Source: Choristoneura fumiferana
Lineage: Eukaryota; Arthropoda; Insecta; Lepidoptera; Tortricidae
Assembly: GCF_025370935.1 (NCBI RefSeq)
Contig: NC_133478.1
Span: forward strand, 12,544,701-12,608,700
Direction of reading: 5' to 3'
DNA length: 64,000 nt
Shown here: piece after piece, positions 11,190-23,455 of the stretch
Layout of the letters: the number at the start of each line of letters is the position of its first letter
How positions within the stretch are numbered: position 1 is the first letter of the stretch
Program-made: the position numbers and the translations under genes
Notes under the pieces: model-generated
The model's database searches: none
Told to the model about the DNA's origin: nothing
Seen by the model: only the letters and a program-made list of their open reading frames with translations

Positions 11190-11530
11190 TTCATTGTGGC
11201 GTTCTAAGGGGGAGGCCTCCCAATAAACGACAACTCCCCACTTGCATTGACCTGTTGCCCACAACTCTCGCTATCCAGTCCACCGAGAGGCCTGCCATTG
11301 CATAAAGCGAGAGTTACGGGAAACCTGTGGTGTGGCGAGTTATCGTTCATTGTGGCACCAAAGGTATCGCAGATGCGTTGCCAACCTAGAGGCCTAAGAT
11401 GGGATACCTCAAGTGCCAGTAATTTCACCGGCTGTCTTACTCTCCACGCGGAAACATAACAGTGCAAGCAGTGCTGCTTTACGGGAGGATTAGCAAGCAA
11501 GATGGTGGTAGCAATCCGGGCGGATTAAGT
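11190..11530 (+). repeat. LINE-derived composite repeat
   Basis: Contains 'gttcattgtggcgttctaag' and 'gggggaggcct', the same block that ends the LINE remnant at 63490, then an inverted segment ('gcgagagttacgggaaacct'). It finishes with a 3' region 'ttaccggctgtctt'-type ('tttcaccggctgtcttac', 'tagcaagcaagatggtggta') that also occurs in part at 42340-42600. Confidence 0.5.
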
Positions 11531-11559
11531 ATTTTATTTGTAATTATATTATTATGAAA

Positions 11560-11645
11560 AAAATATTTTCTGCCAAGTTTCTTGCGGCGCATTCTTCTTG
11601 TCATTGATGGTCTTTCCGAAAGAGTTGGTAGTTTAAAAACCGGCC
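11560..11645 (+). repeat. Retroposon 3' tail fragment
   Basis: 'gtttcttgcggcgcattctt' followed by 'gagttggtagtttaaaa', a relative of the tail at 5778-5903. It abuts the next element directly. Confidence 0.45.
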
Positions 11646-13108
11646 AAGAGCGTATCGGACACAATAGGGTTCCGTAGCCATTACGAAAAAAATAAGTGAT
11701 ATTTTTCTAAGGATTTCGTATTTTATACGGAATCTTCCAAGTTTAGGTATATTTTATACCTTAGGCAAACTTAGCCGTTATAGTTTTCTTTGTAAGTTTA
11801 ATATACTTACTACCATTGTGATTTTTTTTTAATTTTTCCACCCACCGGTTTAAATTTTAGAGGGGCGGGAACTTCCTATTTTAATGAAAATTTGCACTTT
11901 AAAGTTGAATATTTTACAAACAAATCACTGAATCGAAAAATCGTTTTAGCAAACCTTTAATGGTTTTAAAATACCTATTCAACAATACCCCACACTAAAG
12001 GGTTGGATGAGAAAAAAAAACACCCCCACTTTACGTCTATGGGAGGTACCCTAAAAAAAATTGTTTTTGATTTTTTTATTGTACTATTTTGTCGGCATAG
12101 TTTATATATATGTCGGCGGCCGATCGTAAAATCCGCCAGATCACGAAATTCCTAGGCATATCGTGAAATGCCGCCATTTCATGAATTGGCTAAGGGACAT
12201 CCGCCATATCGTTCAAAACTCACCGTTTAGCGATTTGCCTAGTGACGTTTAGGCAGATCATGAAATTCCTAGGCATATCATGAAGCGCCGCCATTTCATG
12301 ATTTGGCCAGTTTAGGCAGATCTTGAAATTCCTAGGCATATCATGAAACGCCGCCATATCGGTTCTGGCACTTCGCCGGCCGCTGCCGCGGCACGCTCGC
12401 TTCGCTCGCTCGGCTCGTGCGTCGTGATCATAATTAATACTAACCACTCCTCGCTTCGCTCGTCGTACCTAAATTTTTCTGTATAAATAAATAACAACTA
12501 GTGAATACTTTATTTATCAACAAAATACTAACCTCTAAAATACGGGCAGACGTCCATGGTTTTTCATATTGTGCACAGAATCCGTTTGATTCACATAAAA
12601 AGAACGGAGCTGATGTTCAAAAGCTTCTTTTGCACTTCTATTTTGAATTCAATCACTAGTTTCGGTTTAAGGATCATTTTGTTGCGACGCCGACATTTTT
12701 CACGCGCTAAACAAACACGACCGGTCAGCTGGTCACGGCCGCCATTGCATACGCAGCGCCACCAGTGGCCAAAAAAGAAACTATTTTACGATGTGCCCGG
12801 TATAGAGCTAGGAATATCGACGAATGCGTTGCTCTAATCGATCTGCCGTATTATTTCTCAGGCACATCGTGATATGCCTGGCCAACGTTTAGGCATATCA
12901 TGAAATGGCGGCGTTTCACGATATGCCTAGGAATTTCGTGATCTGGCGAATTTTACGATCGGCCGCCGACATATATATCCGTGCTAGATTACAGCTTTCT
13001 AGCATTGATAGTCCCTGAGCAAAGCCGCGGACGGACAGAAAGACAGACAAAGACATGGCGAAACTATAAGGGTTCCGTTTTTGCCATTTTGGCTCCGGAA
13101 CCCTAAAA
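11634..13108 (+). repeat. Dispersed repeat B, copy 1 (split by a nested insertion)
   Basis: Starts 'aaaccggccaagagcg' and ends 'ggctccggaaccctaaaaat'. The left part (11634-12111) and right part (12971-13108) line up with the continuous copy at 38148-38628 and with partial copies at 22588 and 33226. A foreign 859-bp element lies between. The 3' part contains 'agacatggcgaaactataag' and 'ggttccg', shared by many lepidopteran repeats. No ORF. Confidence 0.8.
12112..12970. mobile_element. Nested DNA transposon with ~75-bp terminal inverted repeats
   Basis: Ends 'gtcggcggccgatcgtaaaa' and its complement at 12951-12970. The inverted repeats extend about 75 bp with two mismatches (12112-12186 against 12896-12970). 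It lies in an AT-rich target, so any duplication is hidden in 'atatatat'. Internal direct repeats of a ~60-bp unit ('gcagatcatgaaattcctag', 'gccgccatttcatgatttgg') occur at 12246-12365. No transposase reading frame, so non-autonomous. Confidence 0.85.
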
Positions 13109-13119
13109 ATGACGTGTAA

Positions 13120-13173
13120 AAGTGCCCATTCCTATTTACTGAATAAATGATTTGAATTTGAATTTGAATTTGA
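13120..13173 (+). repeat. Retroposon tail with (TTTGAA)n
   Basis: 'tgaataaatgatttgaattt' followed by repeated 'gaattt': a polyadenylation-like hexamer followed by a simple-repeat tail. Confidence 0.5.
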
Positions 13174-13508
13174 GTCCTGACGCAAATTTGAAAACCTACC
13201 CTAATTGCCCTCCAGTATGTCGTTATACGAGTATACGATTAAACAAGATCACTTTGACACGATGTGGTAAATTTATGTACATGAATCAACTACCTTTATA
13301 TATAGCCCTTTATGAGAATATAACCCGGTCATTTTCCGTGTTAGATTTCAGCGTTCTGCATGGCCACTAAAAATAGAATATTAATTTCAGAATTTCTCCT
13401 GTGTTTGAAGTACGCTACGACAAGAAAGTAACTATAGCGGAATCGAATTGGGCAAGATATGCCATAACAATAATATGTAGTATAAGGATGTGTTTGTTGT
13501 GAAAATGC

Positions 13509-13772
13509 CGTGGTGGCCTAGTGGTTTGACCTATTACCTCTCAAGCAGAGGGTCGTGGGTTCAATTCATGTGCGAAATTACATATGAAATTTACCACGAG
13601 CTTTGCGGTGAAGGAAAACATCGTGAGGAAACCTGCAAAAACCTGCGAAGCAATTTAATGGTGCGTGTGAAATTCCCAATCAGTACTGGGACCGCGTGGG
13701 AACTATGGCGCAAGGCCTCTTGTTCTGAGAGGAGGCTGTGCCCAGCTGTGGGACGTATATAGGCTGGGATGG
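13509..13772 (+). repeat. tRNA-derived SINE (Metulj-like), copy 1
   Basis: Begins with a tRNA-like head 'gtggtggcctagtggtttga' and 'gtcgtgggttcaat' (box B-like). The body has 'ggtgaaggaaaacatcgtga' and 'ggaaacctgcaaaa'. It ends in 'gaggaggctgtgcccagct' and 'tataggctggga'. Other copies lie at 25746, 57466 and 62286. The frame over it is non-coding. Confidence 0.85.
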
Positions 13773-13854
13773 AATGTGTTTTAGATTTTAATGAGTGTTA
13801 TAAATTGTGCTTTGTAAGCTATTAATGGGTCTGGGCGGGCCATTTTTGCTGCAT

Positions 13855-14015
13855 GCACTCGGAGAGTGGGCGCCCCAAGATGGTCAACGGCGGCGCGGCA
13901 GACCGAGGCGGAGGTGGCGGGACGACTTGGACGCATTCAGGAGCGACTAGCAAGACTTAGCTGCCGTCGGAAGCGGGAAATCCGAGAGCCTTTGCCCAGC
14001 AGTGGGATATAGATA
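13855..14015 (+). pseudogene. LINE reverse-transcriptase C-terminal relic (stop inside)
   Basis: Translates in one frame as GRPRRRWRDDLDAFRSD, then an in-frame TAG where Trp is expected, then QDLAA. The end resembles the 'gcccagcagtggga' terminus of lepidopteran non-LTR elements. The stop and later frame loss mark it as dead. Confidence 0.6.
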
Positions 14016-14412
14016 ATTGCTAAATAAAAAAGCTACAAATTTTCAATTAAGAAAAGTATAAAATAATGACATTGTTGAACACGTATTTGAGTCTCACTCA
14101 CGTCTAATATTACACGTTATGTTATGATATTGCGTTGAATCTCCGACCCGTGAGCTTAATAACAGCAAAGCTGTGCCCTTGTCTAATATGAATATTTATC
14201 AACGCCGGGACCTCGATACGAAACGTTGATTAAAAGGATTAAATATTCCTCAAATTTGTTTTTGCCACATCAATATCTGACTTTATTAGAATAAGAATTC
14301 AATTGATTTATGCAACGTTTTATCGTTGGAACAAATTAAAATGTTATGCTATTTTTTTTTAACAAAAAATATTAATGGCTCCTAAGTTCTGAAGTATTTG
14401 AAATTGAATTGT

Positions 14413-14509
14413 TAATTATGATTGGTTTTTTGGAGTCTTTTTGTATTTTTTGTTTTTTTTGGAGTTGAAATAAAAAATACAAAAAGACTCCAAAAAACCA
14501 ATCATAATT
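14413..14509. repeat. Inverted repeat made from a SINE tail
   Basis: Two facing copies of 'aaaatacaaaaagactcc' and 'aaaaaaccaatcataa' meet near 14455. The same tail closes the SINE at 51945-52162, so two tails have been joined head to head. Confidence 0.7.
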
Positions 14510-14520
14510 TGATTGCTTAG

Positions 14521-14613
14521 TAGCGACATCTCTTGTCTGGGTGAGCGGATGGTTCCGAAAGAGTGTGACGTCTCTCGATGAGAGCGGAACATAGATGTCG
14601 CTAGTGCTGCTGC
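14521..14613. repeat. Short inverted repeat 'tagcgacatct'
   Basis: 'tagcgacatctc' is mirrored by 'agatgtcgcta' with an unpaired middle. It lies between the tail inverted repeat and the SINE head, perhaps part of the same rearranged insertion. Confidence 0.35.
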
Positions 14614-14679
14614 ATAAGTAGCGTAGTAGAAATAAGCAACCTGAGATATGTATGCATAGGAAAAAATCGTGTCTAGATT

Positions 14680-14808
14680 CCTGTCCAGCGGTGTGTAGGG
14701 GTTATAGCACGCAGCACGGATTGCTGAGGAACTGGGTTCGATTCCCAGCGCAGGTCTCTTTTTCTGGTTTTTCTGTGCATCCATGTCTCAGTTTGTATTT
14801 TCCATATG
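14680..14808 (+). repeat. tRNA-derived SINE (family 2), copy 1
   Basis: tRNA-like head with 'ttatagcacgcagcacgg' and a good box B 'gggttcgattccc' (14734-14746), then the unrelated body 'tttttctggtttttctgtgc' and 'ccatgtctcagtttgtattt'. A fuller copy lies at 51945-52162. It is not a functional tRNA gene: no acceptor-stem complement was found. Confidence 0.7.
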
Positions 14809-16331
14809 AATTGTTAATGTTCAAAAATATTTTTTAATAAATGGAGAGACGATGTGTATCAGTCTCAAAATCAATATATGCAATTAAAAATTACTTAAGT
14901 ATATATTTTTCGGCCAAATTTCTAGTGTTATTATCAGATTGGTACCAAAGTAAAGCCCGTATTGGTAGCTTTTTAAACTTTATTTAGGTGTGTGTGCTAA
15001 ATCGCGCACAACAAAAAGGTTTCTCTCCAGACATATGTCTAGGGTCGCTACATGTAGACTTACTTGCACTATATTCTATTTTTTGTAACATGATTCAAAT
15101 GACAGATGCCAAACTGATGTAACTAGAGTCCCTCCTACTGTTACGCAAACTATCGATACCTTTGCATGTACCTAGTGCAAAGAGTGACAATAGGAATATT
15201 TGTTGGTTTAGAAATTACGCTATCGAACTAAGTCTTTTTTTTTAATTTTAAAATATAATTTATTCAACACCTGGAGTGTCACTTTCCGACTGTGACGAAC
15301 AATCTTGAAAATTAATAATAAGTTTGTTTATTTTACAGCTTTTATTTTTACCGATAACCCTCACCTCTAGCAATTGCGGCCTATTGAAACAACATTGTAA
15401 AGGCGTTCATTAAAGGAATTAAGTTAATATAACCAAGTGCCTACGCAGTAACTTAACAATTTGTTATCGAATTTGAGTTCAAATATTCAAACAATCAGCA
15501 GTTTTAAGTGATTTCATTTCTTCAAGCATTATATCTTTTGGAAAAAATAAAAAATAGTTACCGCCTTACAAAGTTACATAATCATCATTTCATTTTAATC
15601 ATGTTAGAAAAAAGAGTTAAGTAAACTTAAAAGTTTTCCTAGTTTATTTTAATTAGTGATCTCAAAACACCGTAATCTATTTAGGTGCCTATGATTTGCT
15701 TTAGTGAAGCAAGCGGATAACTTTCCACTTGACGTAGCACATAGCCGTAAAGGTCATGGTGGGTAAACAAACATTTTGCGTTAACTGCCCAGCCAATAGG
15801 GTCAGGGTAAACATACCCAATAGTAGGTCGCAAGCTTCATACGATCAGTTTATTTAAAGTCACTTCCGCACTAATATGACCCATATGGAATACCTACTAA
15901 ATTATTGGGAACTTGCCTGGATTATAATTTTATGTTACGGACTTTTTGAGAAACGTGTACTTTTCACCTGTAATGTGGCTTTGGACAGAATACATGGAAA
16001 CTAGCGGAAAATTACTGAAATCCTTTCATAGAACACCTCTGGAATCTTAAAGGTTGAATCTTTAAAAAATTTAAGTCTCTACAACAGCTACCTACAACCA
16101 GTCAGAATAAAAATAATCCATTTTCCTGTTATAATCATCCATACACTTATACAAGATGTTAATTAAATAACTGAAAACCAGAAAGTAGTCTGCTCAGAAT
16201 CGAGAGTAGAATCGATTACACTCTGTTTTAAATTAGATTGTGTTCGTGTTTTTAAATCCCTTTTTTATTGTTTTCAGTCTAAAAGTTACAATTGCAACAG
16301 GTGCTAACTTATAGTAGATTATTGTCGTGGC
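14809..16331. other. No gene or clear repeat seen
   Basis: AT-rich and free of long frames. Confidence 0.5.
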
Positions 16332-16425
16332 CTGGAAGTAGGCAATTGCTGGCTGAGTATGAGTATTAAAGGGACGAGCATGCGAGTCCGTTTAACTAAG
16401 ACGAAGCCAGCAATTGCTATTCCAG
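16332..16425. mobile_element. Small hairpin element
   Basis: 'ctggaagtaggcaattgctg' on the left mirrors 'cagcaattgctattccag' on the right around a ~50-bp loop. Possibly a MITE. Confidence 0.5.
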
Positions 16426-16844
16426 CCGAGACTGATAAAAAGCTTTTCTCAAAAATGGTGAATAATTCTGAAATAGAATAAACATTTTCTCAAAATATAT
16501 TACTTATGACATTTAGTTTTATTCCAATGTTTTTCCTATGCTTACACGCCTTTTTTTCATTAAAAATAAACTGCAGGTGTATTTTTCCACCGAAAACACC
16601 ACAAGCTGAACAGACCCAATAAAAAAAGCCCGCAGTTCCAACAAAATATCTGATACTGGTCATTAGACTTGGCTGTATACGACTTCTACCAACATTTCCA
16701 TGGCCTTTTTAACTTTAAAAAAAAATTGTGACTGATCGCAGAGGCGCTAATTTTTTTATTGTCGAGCTAGCGCGCCTGCAATCTTTTTAACTTTTTAAGT
16801 TTTTGCTGACAATAAACTATGCACTTCACCTTCTGATATGTAAT

Positions 16845-16985
16845 AGTACATTGAGTCTTAAGGGCGGTAAATAAGAAATTACGAACGAGAGTCTATTAGA
16901 AGCCCGAAGTCGAAGACTGAGGGCTTTAATGAGTCGATTGTGTCGAGTGCGACATACAATGTTTTTCATCACATTTGCGAGTAAA
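16845..16985 (+). repeat. Dispersed repeat, second copy of 6305-6450
   Basis: Same block order as 6305-6450. It is followed by a GC-rich stretch (16990-17130) with no homologue at the first copy; frames over that stretch are compositional. Confidence 0.6.
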
Positions 16986-17621
16986 ATTATTTTGCCGATA
17001 CCGCTGACTGCGCTCTTGGCAGCGCTAGCTCCCCGCCACCCTCCCTTCCCCTCCTCCTCCGCAGCATGTGCATGGCGTGCGTGTGCAGCGCGCGCACGGA
17101 GCAGCAGCACACCATGCAGTAACAAACTCATTTACCGACCACGGGTTTCATGACAAGCATATTAAGGTCGAGGGTTTTATTTGGGGGGTTGCAACCAAGG
17201 TAGCCTGCATGTTACGACACTGTTTGCGAGCAAGTGTGATGAAAAGAATAATGTTAACTTTTACGGACATTTTTGAGAAAAATGTTCTAGCGAGGTACCA
17301 GTTCGGTAATTTAATACTGGCCGTTTTGCTGTCAATGTATGTTATCTTCTAAAAACACAAAAACGTCAAAGCACAACTGACGAATAAAATGATTAGTGTA
17401 GAGTTTAGAATTGAATTAGAATTACTGACTTAGCAAAACACACGAATATCTTTTAAAATAATGAAGAAATTCAAAAATAAATGCAATCAACTGACTTTAA
17501 ATGAAAAGTTATTTTTGGGGTATCTGAGGTTTTAAGTTATTTAATTAAAACCTTGTATACTAATTTCAGAAAACCTAGAAATCAGAGTTACAGAGATAGA
17601 ATCACTTAGAATTCAATCACT

Positions 17622-17827
17622 ACTATATATAATATTATAAATGCGAAAGTAACTCTGTCTGTCTGTCTGTTACGCTTTCACGTCGAAACCGCTGACCCGA
17701 TTTTGATGAATGGTATAGAGATAGTTTAAGCCCCAAGGATCAACAAAGGATACTTTTTATTTCGATAGAGGGCGCCACCGCGCGATAACCTAGGTCCGCG
17801 CAGACGAAGTCGCGGGCATAAACTAGT
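17622..17827 (+). repeat. Short interspersed 'ataaatgcgaaag' element, copy 2
   Basis: 'aatattataaatgcgaaagt', '(gtct)n', 'gctttcacgtcgaaaccgct', 'atactttttatttcg' and 'gacgaagtcgcgggc' in order; matches copies at 3380 and 51047. Confidence 0.8.
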
Positions 17828-20800
17828 ATACAATAAATCCCGATCATTCCTTATCCCGTGCCTGCTTGTGTGCCAAGTTTGAACAGTTTGGCATCTACCT
17901 ATGGAGATAGGGTCACTCTGAATTGAAATAAATCCCGTTTATATCCTATTCCGTGAGAATTTCAGCAAATCCGTTCTTATTAGTAGTTTATGGCAAAAGG
18001 ACCTCTATGCAAAATTTCAGCCTGTCATGAGTCAGTCAGAAAATTAACTTTTAACATATATAACCTAAAAAAAGATCACGTAAGTATAAAAAGTTAGCTC
18101 TTAGACAAGGAACTCCCCTATACTGGGCTAATGTACAGCTGCAGAGAAATGTGACTCCACTGCAGTACATGTTACATATATTGTAGGGGTGTCACCTTTA
18201 TCTGCAGCGAATGTTACGAGTACCTATCGATCACTGTCAATATTGTTTCTAAATCATATACTTCAATTCTAATTCTAAGTCTATAAGCAACTTATAGTAA
18301 TAAACAGTGATACATTATAGGAGTATAATACAATAACCTAATAGATATTATAGCCAAATAATCTATTAACCAATTCCGGAACTTTGCACATTAAGTTCAC
18401 TTGTACCAAGATCATTTCGCCGTGTAGTGGTCAGACTCACTCAAATATCCAAGGATATATGAAAATGATTAGACTTGAACCAAAGTTCGGTCATTAGCCT
18501 GAAGCATCCTAAAGTTTCAAATGGTTATTTTACTTATCCCAGTGATTTATCTGTTTCCCGAGCTAATGATTCAGATGTAAATGCTTTATGCAAGGTTTGT
18601 GGTTGATTACAGTTTAGTATTTAATTGCTAAGGAATTTCAGCTGGAAATGTTTCCATTGACCCATTTGTAATATCTTTATCTGAATAGCTAAAAGAGTGA
18701 CGCAGTTGAGTTTTGGTAATTTAATTTCAAAAAGCGTTGTTTTATCTTCATTGCAGATTTTATTTCTGCAAACCTTTGCCTTGTGAAACATGAAACTGGA
18801 AAAAGCAGTGAAATCGAACTAGCCGTTCTCAAATGATTTATTTCTATATGTGTAGATAATAGAAAAAATAAGTCAATTTACGTTTACTTTGCGTCTGTTA
18901 CGTTGCTCCTACTTTTTGCTCCCCACCTACTTTAGTCAAAAGCACAGCCAAAAGTATAATAATACAATATCTAAAAAAATCACACGTAATTAAAATAAAA
19001 ACAAAAAAAGAAAATCGTACGTCAATATCTAAACAAAATAAATCGTTAGCTACGAGTATGCGGTGTTTGCAAACCAGGTCAAATATATTGAATAGCAATG
19101 AATGCCCACATTTATAAAAGGGAAATTCGATCTTGGGACCCTTACGTGAGGCGAAACCGAAAAAAAGGCCTAAAGTGACGAATGGCCCTGTACTACGTCA
19201 TTCTTTGTTGGAATATGAAAAAGCGTTTGTAAATGCGCACACGTTGTAACTAATTAACAATATAAAAAAAACTGTCTTATTTGTTTCCCTAAATAATGGA
19301 GCAATCAGTTTTCCGTAAAGTTTGTGGCTTAGTGAATGAATAGGGTTTCCGAGTCCAACCAAGCTCAGATTCCTACCGGCCTTTTTCGGAAGATTTCTTT
19401 TTATTTCTTTACCGAAGTTAGGGTCCAGTTTTTTTACGTAGCTTCAAAGACTTCGCAACCCGAAGGCAATTTGATTGGTGGAGGTATTGGGATGGACTGC
19501 TTTTATATTTATTGAATTAGATGGATTTCATTCAAACCTTTAGTGAACGCGGCAGCACAGCTTTTTAGAATTTGATTGATATTGTACATCATTTTTTTCC
19601 AAGTCGCCATTGATCCAATTAATTAGGGATTACATGAACGCAGATTGAACAAGCAATTATATATAAGAAACAATTAATCATCCCACGGTTCTTAATTAAC
19701 ACGTAGATTACGAATAAATTAATCACTGTGTCATAATCATAAATCACCGGAGCCTAATTTTGCGCTCCAAAAACTGTTTGTCAGACAGCAAATAAAAAAG
19801 TAAGTTTAGAAGTTTACGTCGTAAATTTGGCCGAGAGATTATCTCGGCTGGTCGTGACTTCAGTTTTTGTATAGAGAAAAGTGGTCGGTATTCGGCTTCG
19901 GAGGCTGTCATCTGTTGAGAAAAATTGCCCTTGTGATCTTGACAAATGCGGTGCTCGAGTCGTGAGCCTTGGGAGGACCAGCGAGGGTATCGATTTCCTG
20001 TGTCATACTTGGACTAGAGCTTATATACGTCTGACGCACTTTTGACGCATTTTTGTACTTATCTTAATAGTCCTGATGCTGGGCTCAAGCCTCCATAAAA
20101 TTTATACCTACCTCTAATACAACACTGAAACTGATGTAAATGCAAAATTTTCACCACTGCGAGATGAATGCGAAAAACTTCTTAGTGACCGATTTCTATC
20201 TATGTGTCACTAAGTAATATTTAAAAAAAAAAACAATTATGTCATTGTTGTTTTAGAGGTGCCAAGTGACGTGAAGAAATCTTAACCATATAGAAGGATC
20301 TGAAAGATATTTTTATGAGGGTAAATGTTAGCAGTTTTAGAAATTGTTCTTCTTCGAAAGTTACAGCTATCAAATAAACTTTAAACGAGAAACCTTAATA
20401 TTCTACAGCTTTAGTGACTGTCTGTTTAAATGTTATACTCGTATTTATCTAAAAAATATTCGAGAAACAAATCTACACAGGCATCATGTTATCGTTTGAC
20501 GTCAAATAGAGCACTTCTATAAACATAGTTGTTTGAAAAGTGTCGTTCCGTTTTCCGGTTCGGGGCTATATTGAGCAGTGAAAGTGCCAACCTACAGCTG
20601 TCCTATTTTCAGTATTTGTCATTGTTTTTAAACGGGAGTGCCACGACCTTTCGTTGTTTTGCTAATCCCAAATCCATCTAAATTGCTTTTGACATCGTGC
20701 TCCAATCACAATGTATCTCCTGTCTAATCTAAAAATAATATTCTCGTGGGTGGGATTACTCATAAAATACATTCATGGGAATACACATACATATATAAGT

Positions 20801-20900
20801 ACACAAACTAATACATAATAATGAAGTCAATAAACTAATACATATCAAGACAAATAAACTACATGCAAAATACATATATACATATACACAAAACAGAACA
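17828..20900. other. No gene seen
   Basis: AT-rich. It has a weak inverted pair 'tgtacagctgcag'/'ctgcagtaca' near 18132-18170 and no coding signal. Confidence 0.45.
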
Positions 20901-21035
20901 TACAACACTGCCTCCTTTAAGAAATTACGATGAACTGTCAAGCCAGTGCGCCCTTAAGCGATTCCGCAGGGTGGCAACCGACTGTGCCCGCCTGATATCA
21001 CCTGGCAACCGATTCCACAGACTCACATATAGTAG
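20901..21035. repeat. Possible retroelement fragment
   Basis: A locally GC-richer block ('gattccgcagggtggcaacc', 'ctggcaaccgattccacaga') next to an AT-rich 'acatatatacatata' tract, like a 3' end of a retroelement on the minus strand. Not identified. Confidence 0.25.
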
Positions 21036-22587
21036 TAGTGTAGTTAGTATTTTATAATTAATTATGCTAGCTAAACTTAAAAAAATAAAACTAAAGACGC
21101 CTGGACATTTTTTAGATTTACGGTGAATTGGATGTATATCTGTAATGCCGTGTAAATGTTATGAAATAAATAAATTACTGGCGCGTGTAACGTTGCAGCA
21201 GCGGTGAGTCCCAGCGGTGGGCTTCGCAAGCTCAGGATGTTATTCGTGCTGTCCAGACTGCGGTTGACGAGAGACGTACATCGTTTTTGCTCTTGATGGT
21301 AAAAAAAAAGTCCGTGTGTGCCACCGCGAACATTGAATGAAAATGCCACTTTTACGAGTATCGTAACCGTCATATTTGTAAAGCTTTTATTAATAATAAT
21401 AATAAACAAATAACAATAATAATAATAGATTTTTTTATTCACCATCACAAACTATAAATTACAATACACAGACAGATAACATTAGTAATGATTATGCATT
21501 AGTCATAATTTTTATTATTCAATTCGTACACTGTATTGTGTTACTTTTTCATACGTTTTTATCTTTATACCTTAGCAAGAACTTTCTTCAAGTCTAACAA
21601 CAAGTCCTAAATTTGGTAATTTACGTGTAGAATTCTATCCTCACGCCATTTACTAGGCCTTTTAAAGACTTTCGTTTAGAACTTGATCTTAACTACCTCT
21701 TTCAATATTGGACACCTAGTGTTCAATATAGTTCACTAAGTATAACTTCTTGATTCATTGAATATAAACTTCAAAGATAAAGTTAAGGTACTAAAAGATT
21801 ATGAAAAAAAAAATATGGTTGGTACTAAAGCGCTTTAGGTTTTAGAACAAATTAGTTCCGTTTGAGGACTTTGGCCTAAATTTTAGTCGTTTTGTGGGTC
21901 ACAAGTGCCAAGTTTTGTTGGTATTTATTCATGCCACCCTCGCAGTACACCATGTTGACCCCCATGCTAAGATGTTGCATGTTGTGATGGCCATGAATCA
22001 ATATAAATGATATATTATAATATTTCCCGTTCAGGCATTGAGCCAGAAATGCTTTTTTGTTTGCAGTGGTCTCTGTTTTAAGGAAAAAAAAAACAAGTAA
22101 TAAATACAAATGAGATTATTGTAACGTAATTTGTATTTTAACTCGACTGTTTGTTCCTCTCGAATGGCAAATTTTGTTTTCGTACGTTAAGAGTTGGTAC
22201 CCTTTACTTCTATGTTGCTCTAGGAATATGCTTGCCAAATTTTATTCGTGTCTAGCTTCTGTGTTTAGTCAACTATATTGTTTTTTATAAGCTTCTATTT
22301 AATTTCACCTTCCCGTTGTCTGTCTGTCTGTCTTTCTGTAATCAAATCTTGCAAGTTAAATTCGACCAACTTTCAGTAGTTGGATTGACTTGAAATTTAA
22401 TATAATTATGTAAATTGCTTGACAAATATAATAATCTGGTAGTGATATCCTGGTAGTCCGGCCAGGATCGTCTCCACAGGACGGAACTCTTCAACGGTTA
22501 ATGGCATACACTTGAAATTTGATATGCAAATGTAGTTTGGGTGACAATACATACAAGTAGTGTGTGAGTGCAAAAAAAAACTTGTAT
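21036..22587. other. No gene seen
   Basis: Contains a GC-richer block at 21180-21300 inside a 123-codon minus-strand frame. That frame has no recognised domain. A short (TCTG)n run lies at 22316-22332. Confidence 0.4.
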
Positions 22588-22998
22588 TAAAAACCGGCCA
22601 AGAGCGTGTCGGACACGCCCAAAATAGGGTTCCGTAGGCATTACGAAAAAAATAAGTAATATTTTTCTAAGGACTTCGTATTTTATACGGAATCATCCAA
22701 GTTTTGGTATATTTTATACCTTGGGTTGCTATTTACTCTTAAACTACTAATAATTCTAAAGCAAACTTAGCCGTTATAGTTTTCCTTGAAAGTTTAATAT
22801 ACTTACTACCATTTTGATTTTTTTCAAAATTTTCCACCCGTCGGTTTAGATTTTAAGAGGGGCGGGGGGGGGGCAACGCTCGATTTTAATGAAAATTTGC
22901 ACTTTAAATATTTTGCAAACAAATCACTGAATACAAAAATCGTTTTAGCAGCCCCCTAATGATTTCCAACGATACCCCACACTACGGGGTTGGATCAG
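22588..22998 (+). repeat. Dispersed repeat B, copy 2 (3' truncated)
   Basis: 'aaaaccggccaagagcgtgt' through 'taccccacactacggggttg', collinear with the left part of copy 1, with the 3' third missing. Confidence 0.75.
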
Positions 22999-23455
22999 AA
23001 AACATCATTAATAGTCATTATTTATTTTGTTGCAAGCAAATATTGGAATACTAAGGTCATAATTGTTTACATGACATTGTTTTTTTAATGGAATGGAATA
23101 ACAAGGCCGCATTTGAATTTAAGACTATAAAGTTTTAAGGTTATTGGAAGTACAAAGTCAAAATTGCTTGAGTGACTTTGTATCTCCAAATGCGTGACCA
23201 TTTTTTAGGCAAAAGTGCATCAAATGTGACTTTGTTCTTCCAAAAATTTAAATAACAAAAGGCATATTAACGTTTACGCCCTCGTTGCTCCAGAAAACGA
23301 TCTCTTCACTCGGGGGCTGTCGGGCAACTGGCCAATAAGATTTTGTCGTACCAACATACACCGAAGAACGCACCAATGAGACAAAGTCACTGTCGCCCTC
23401 TGGCGATTTAACGCGGAATTTAATAGATGTCTTTGTTCCTCCACATAAAGACTTA
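22999..23455. repeat. Region with repeated 'gactttgt.cttcca' phrase
   Basis: The words 'ggaagtacaaagtc', 'gtgactttgtatctcc', 'gtgactttgttcttcc', 'gagacaaagtcac' and 'gtctttgttcctcc' recur in both orientations over 300 bp, suggesting a decayed inverted-repeat element. Confidence 0.35.

Noticed and set aside
13490..13762. 90-codon frame
   Set aside because: Runs over a SINE; the same frame recurs at 57448 for the same reason.
14690..14765. Possible tRNA gene with box B
   Set aside because: No acceptor-stem pairing or anticodon arm could be drawn; the sequence continues into a SINE body found elsewhere.
21077..21448. 123-codon minus-strand frame
   Set aside because: Starts in a YYYY/IIII low-complexity AT tract and has no recognisable domain; the GC-rich middle may be a retroelement fragment, but this could not be supported.
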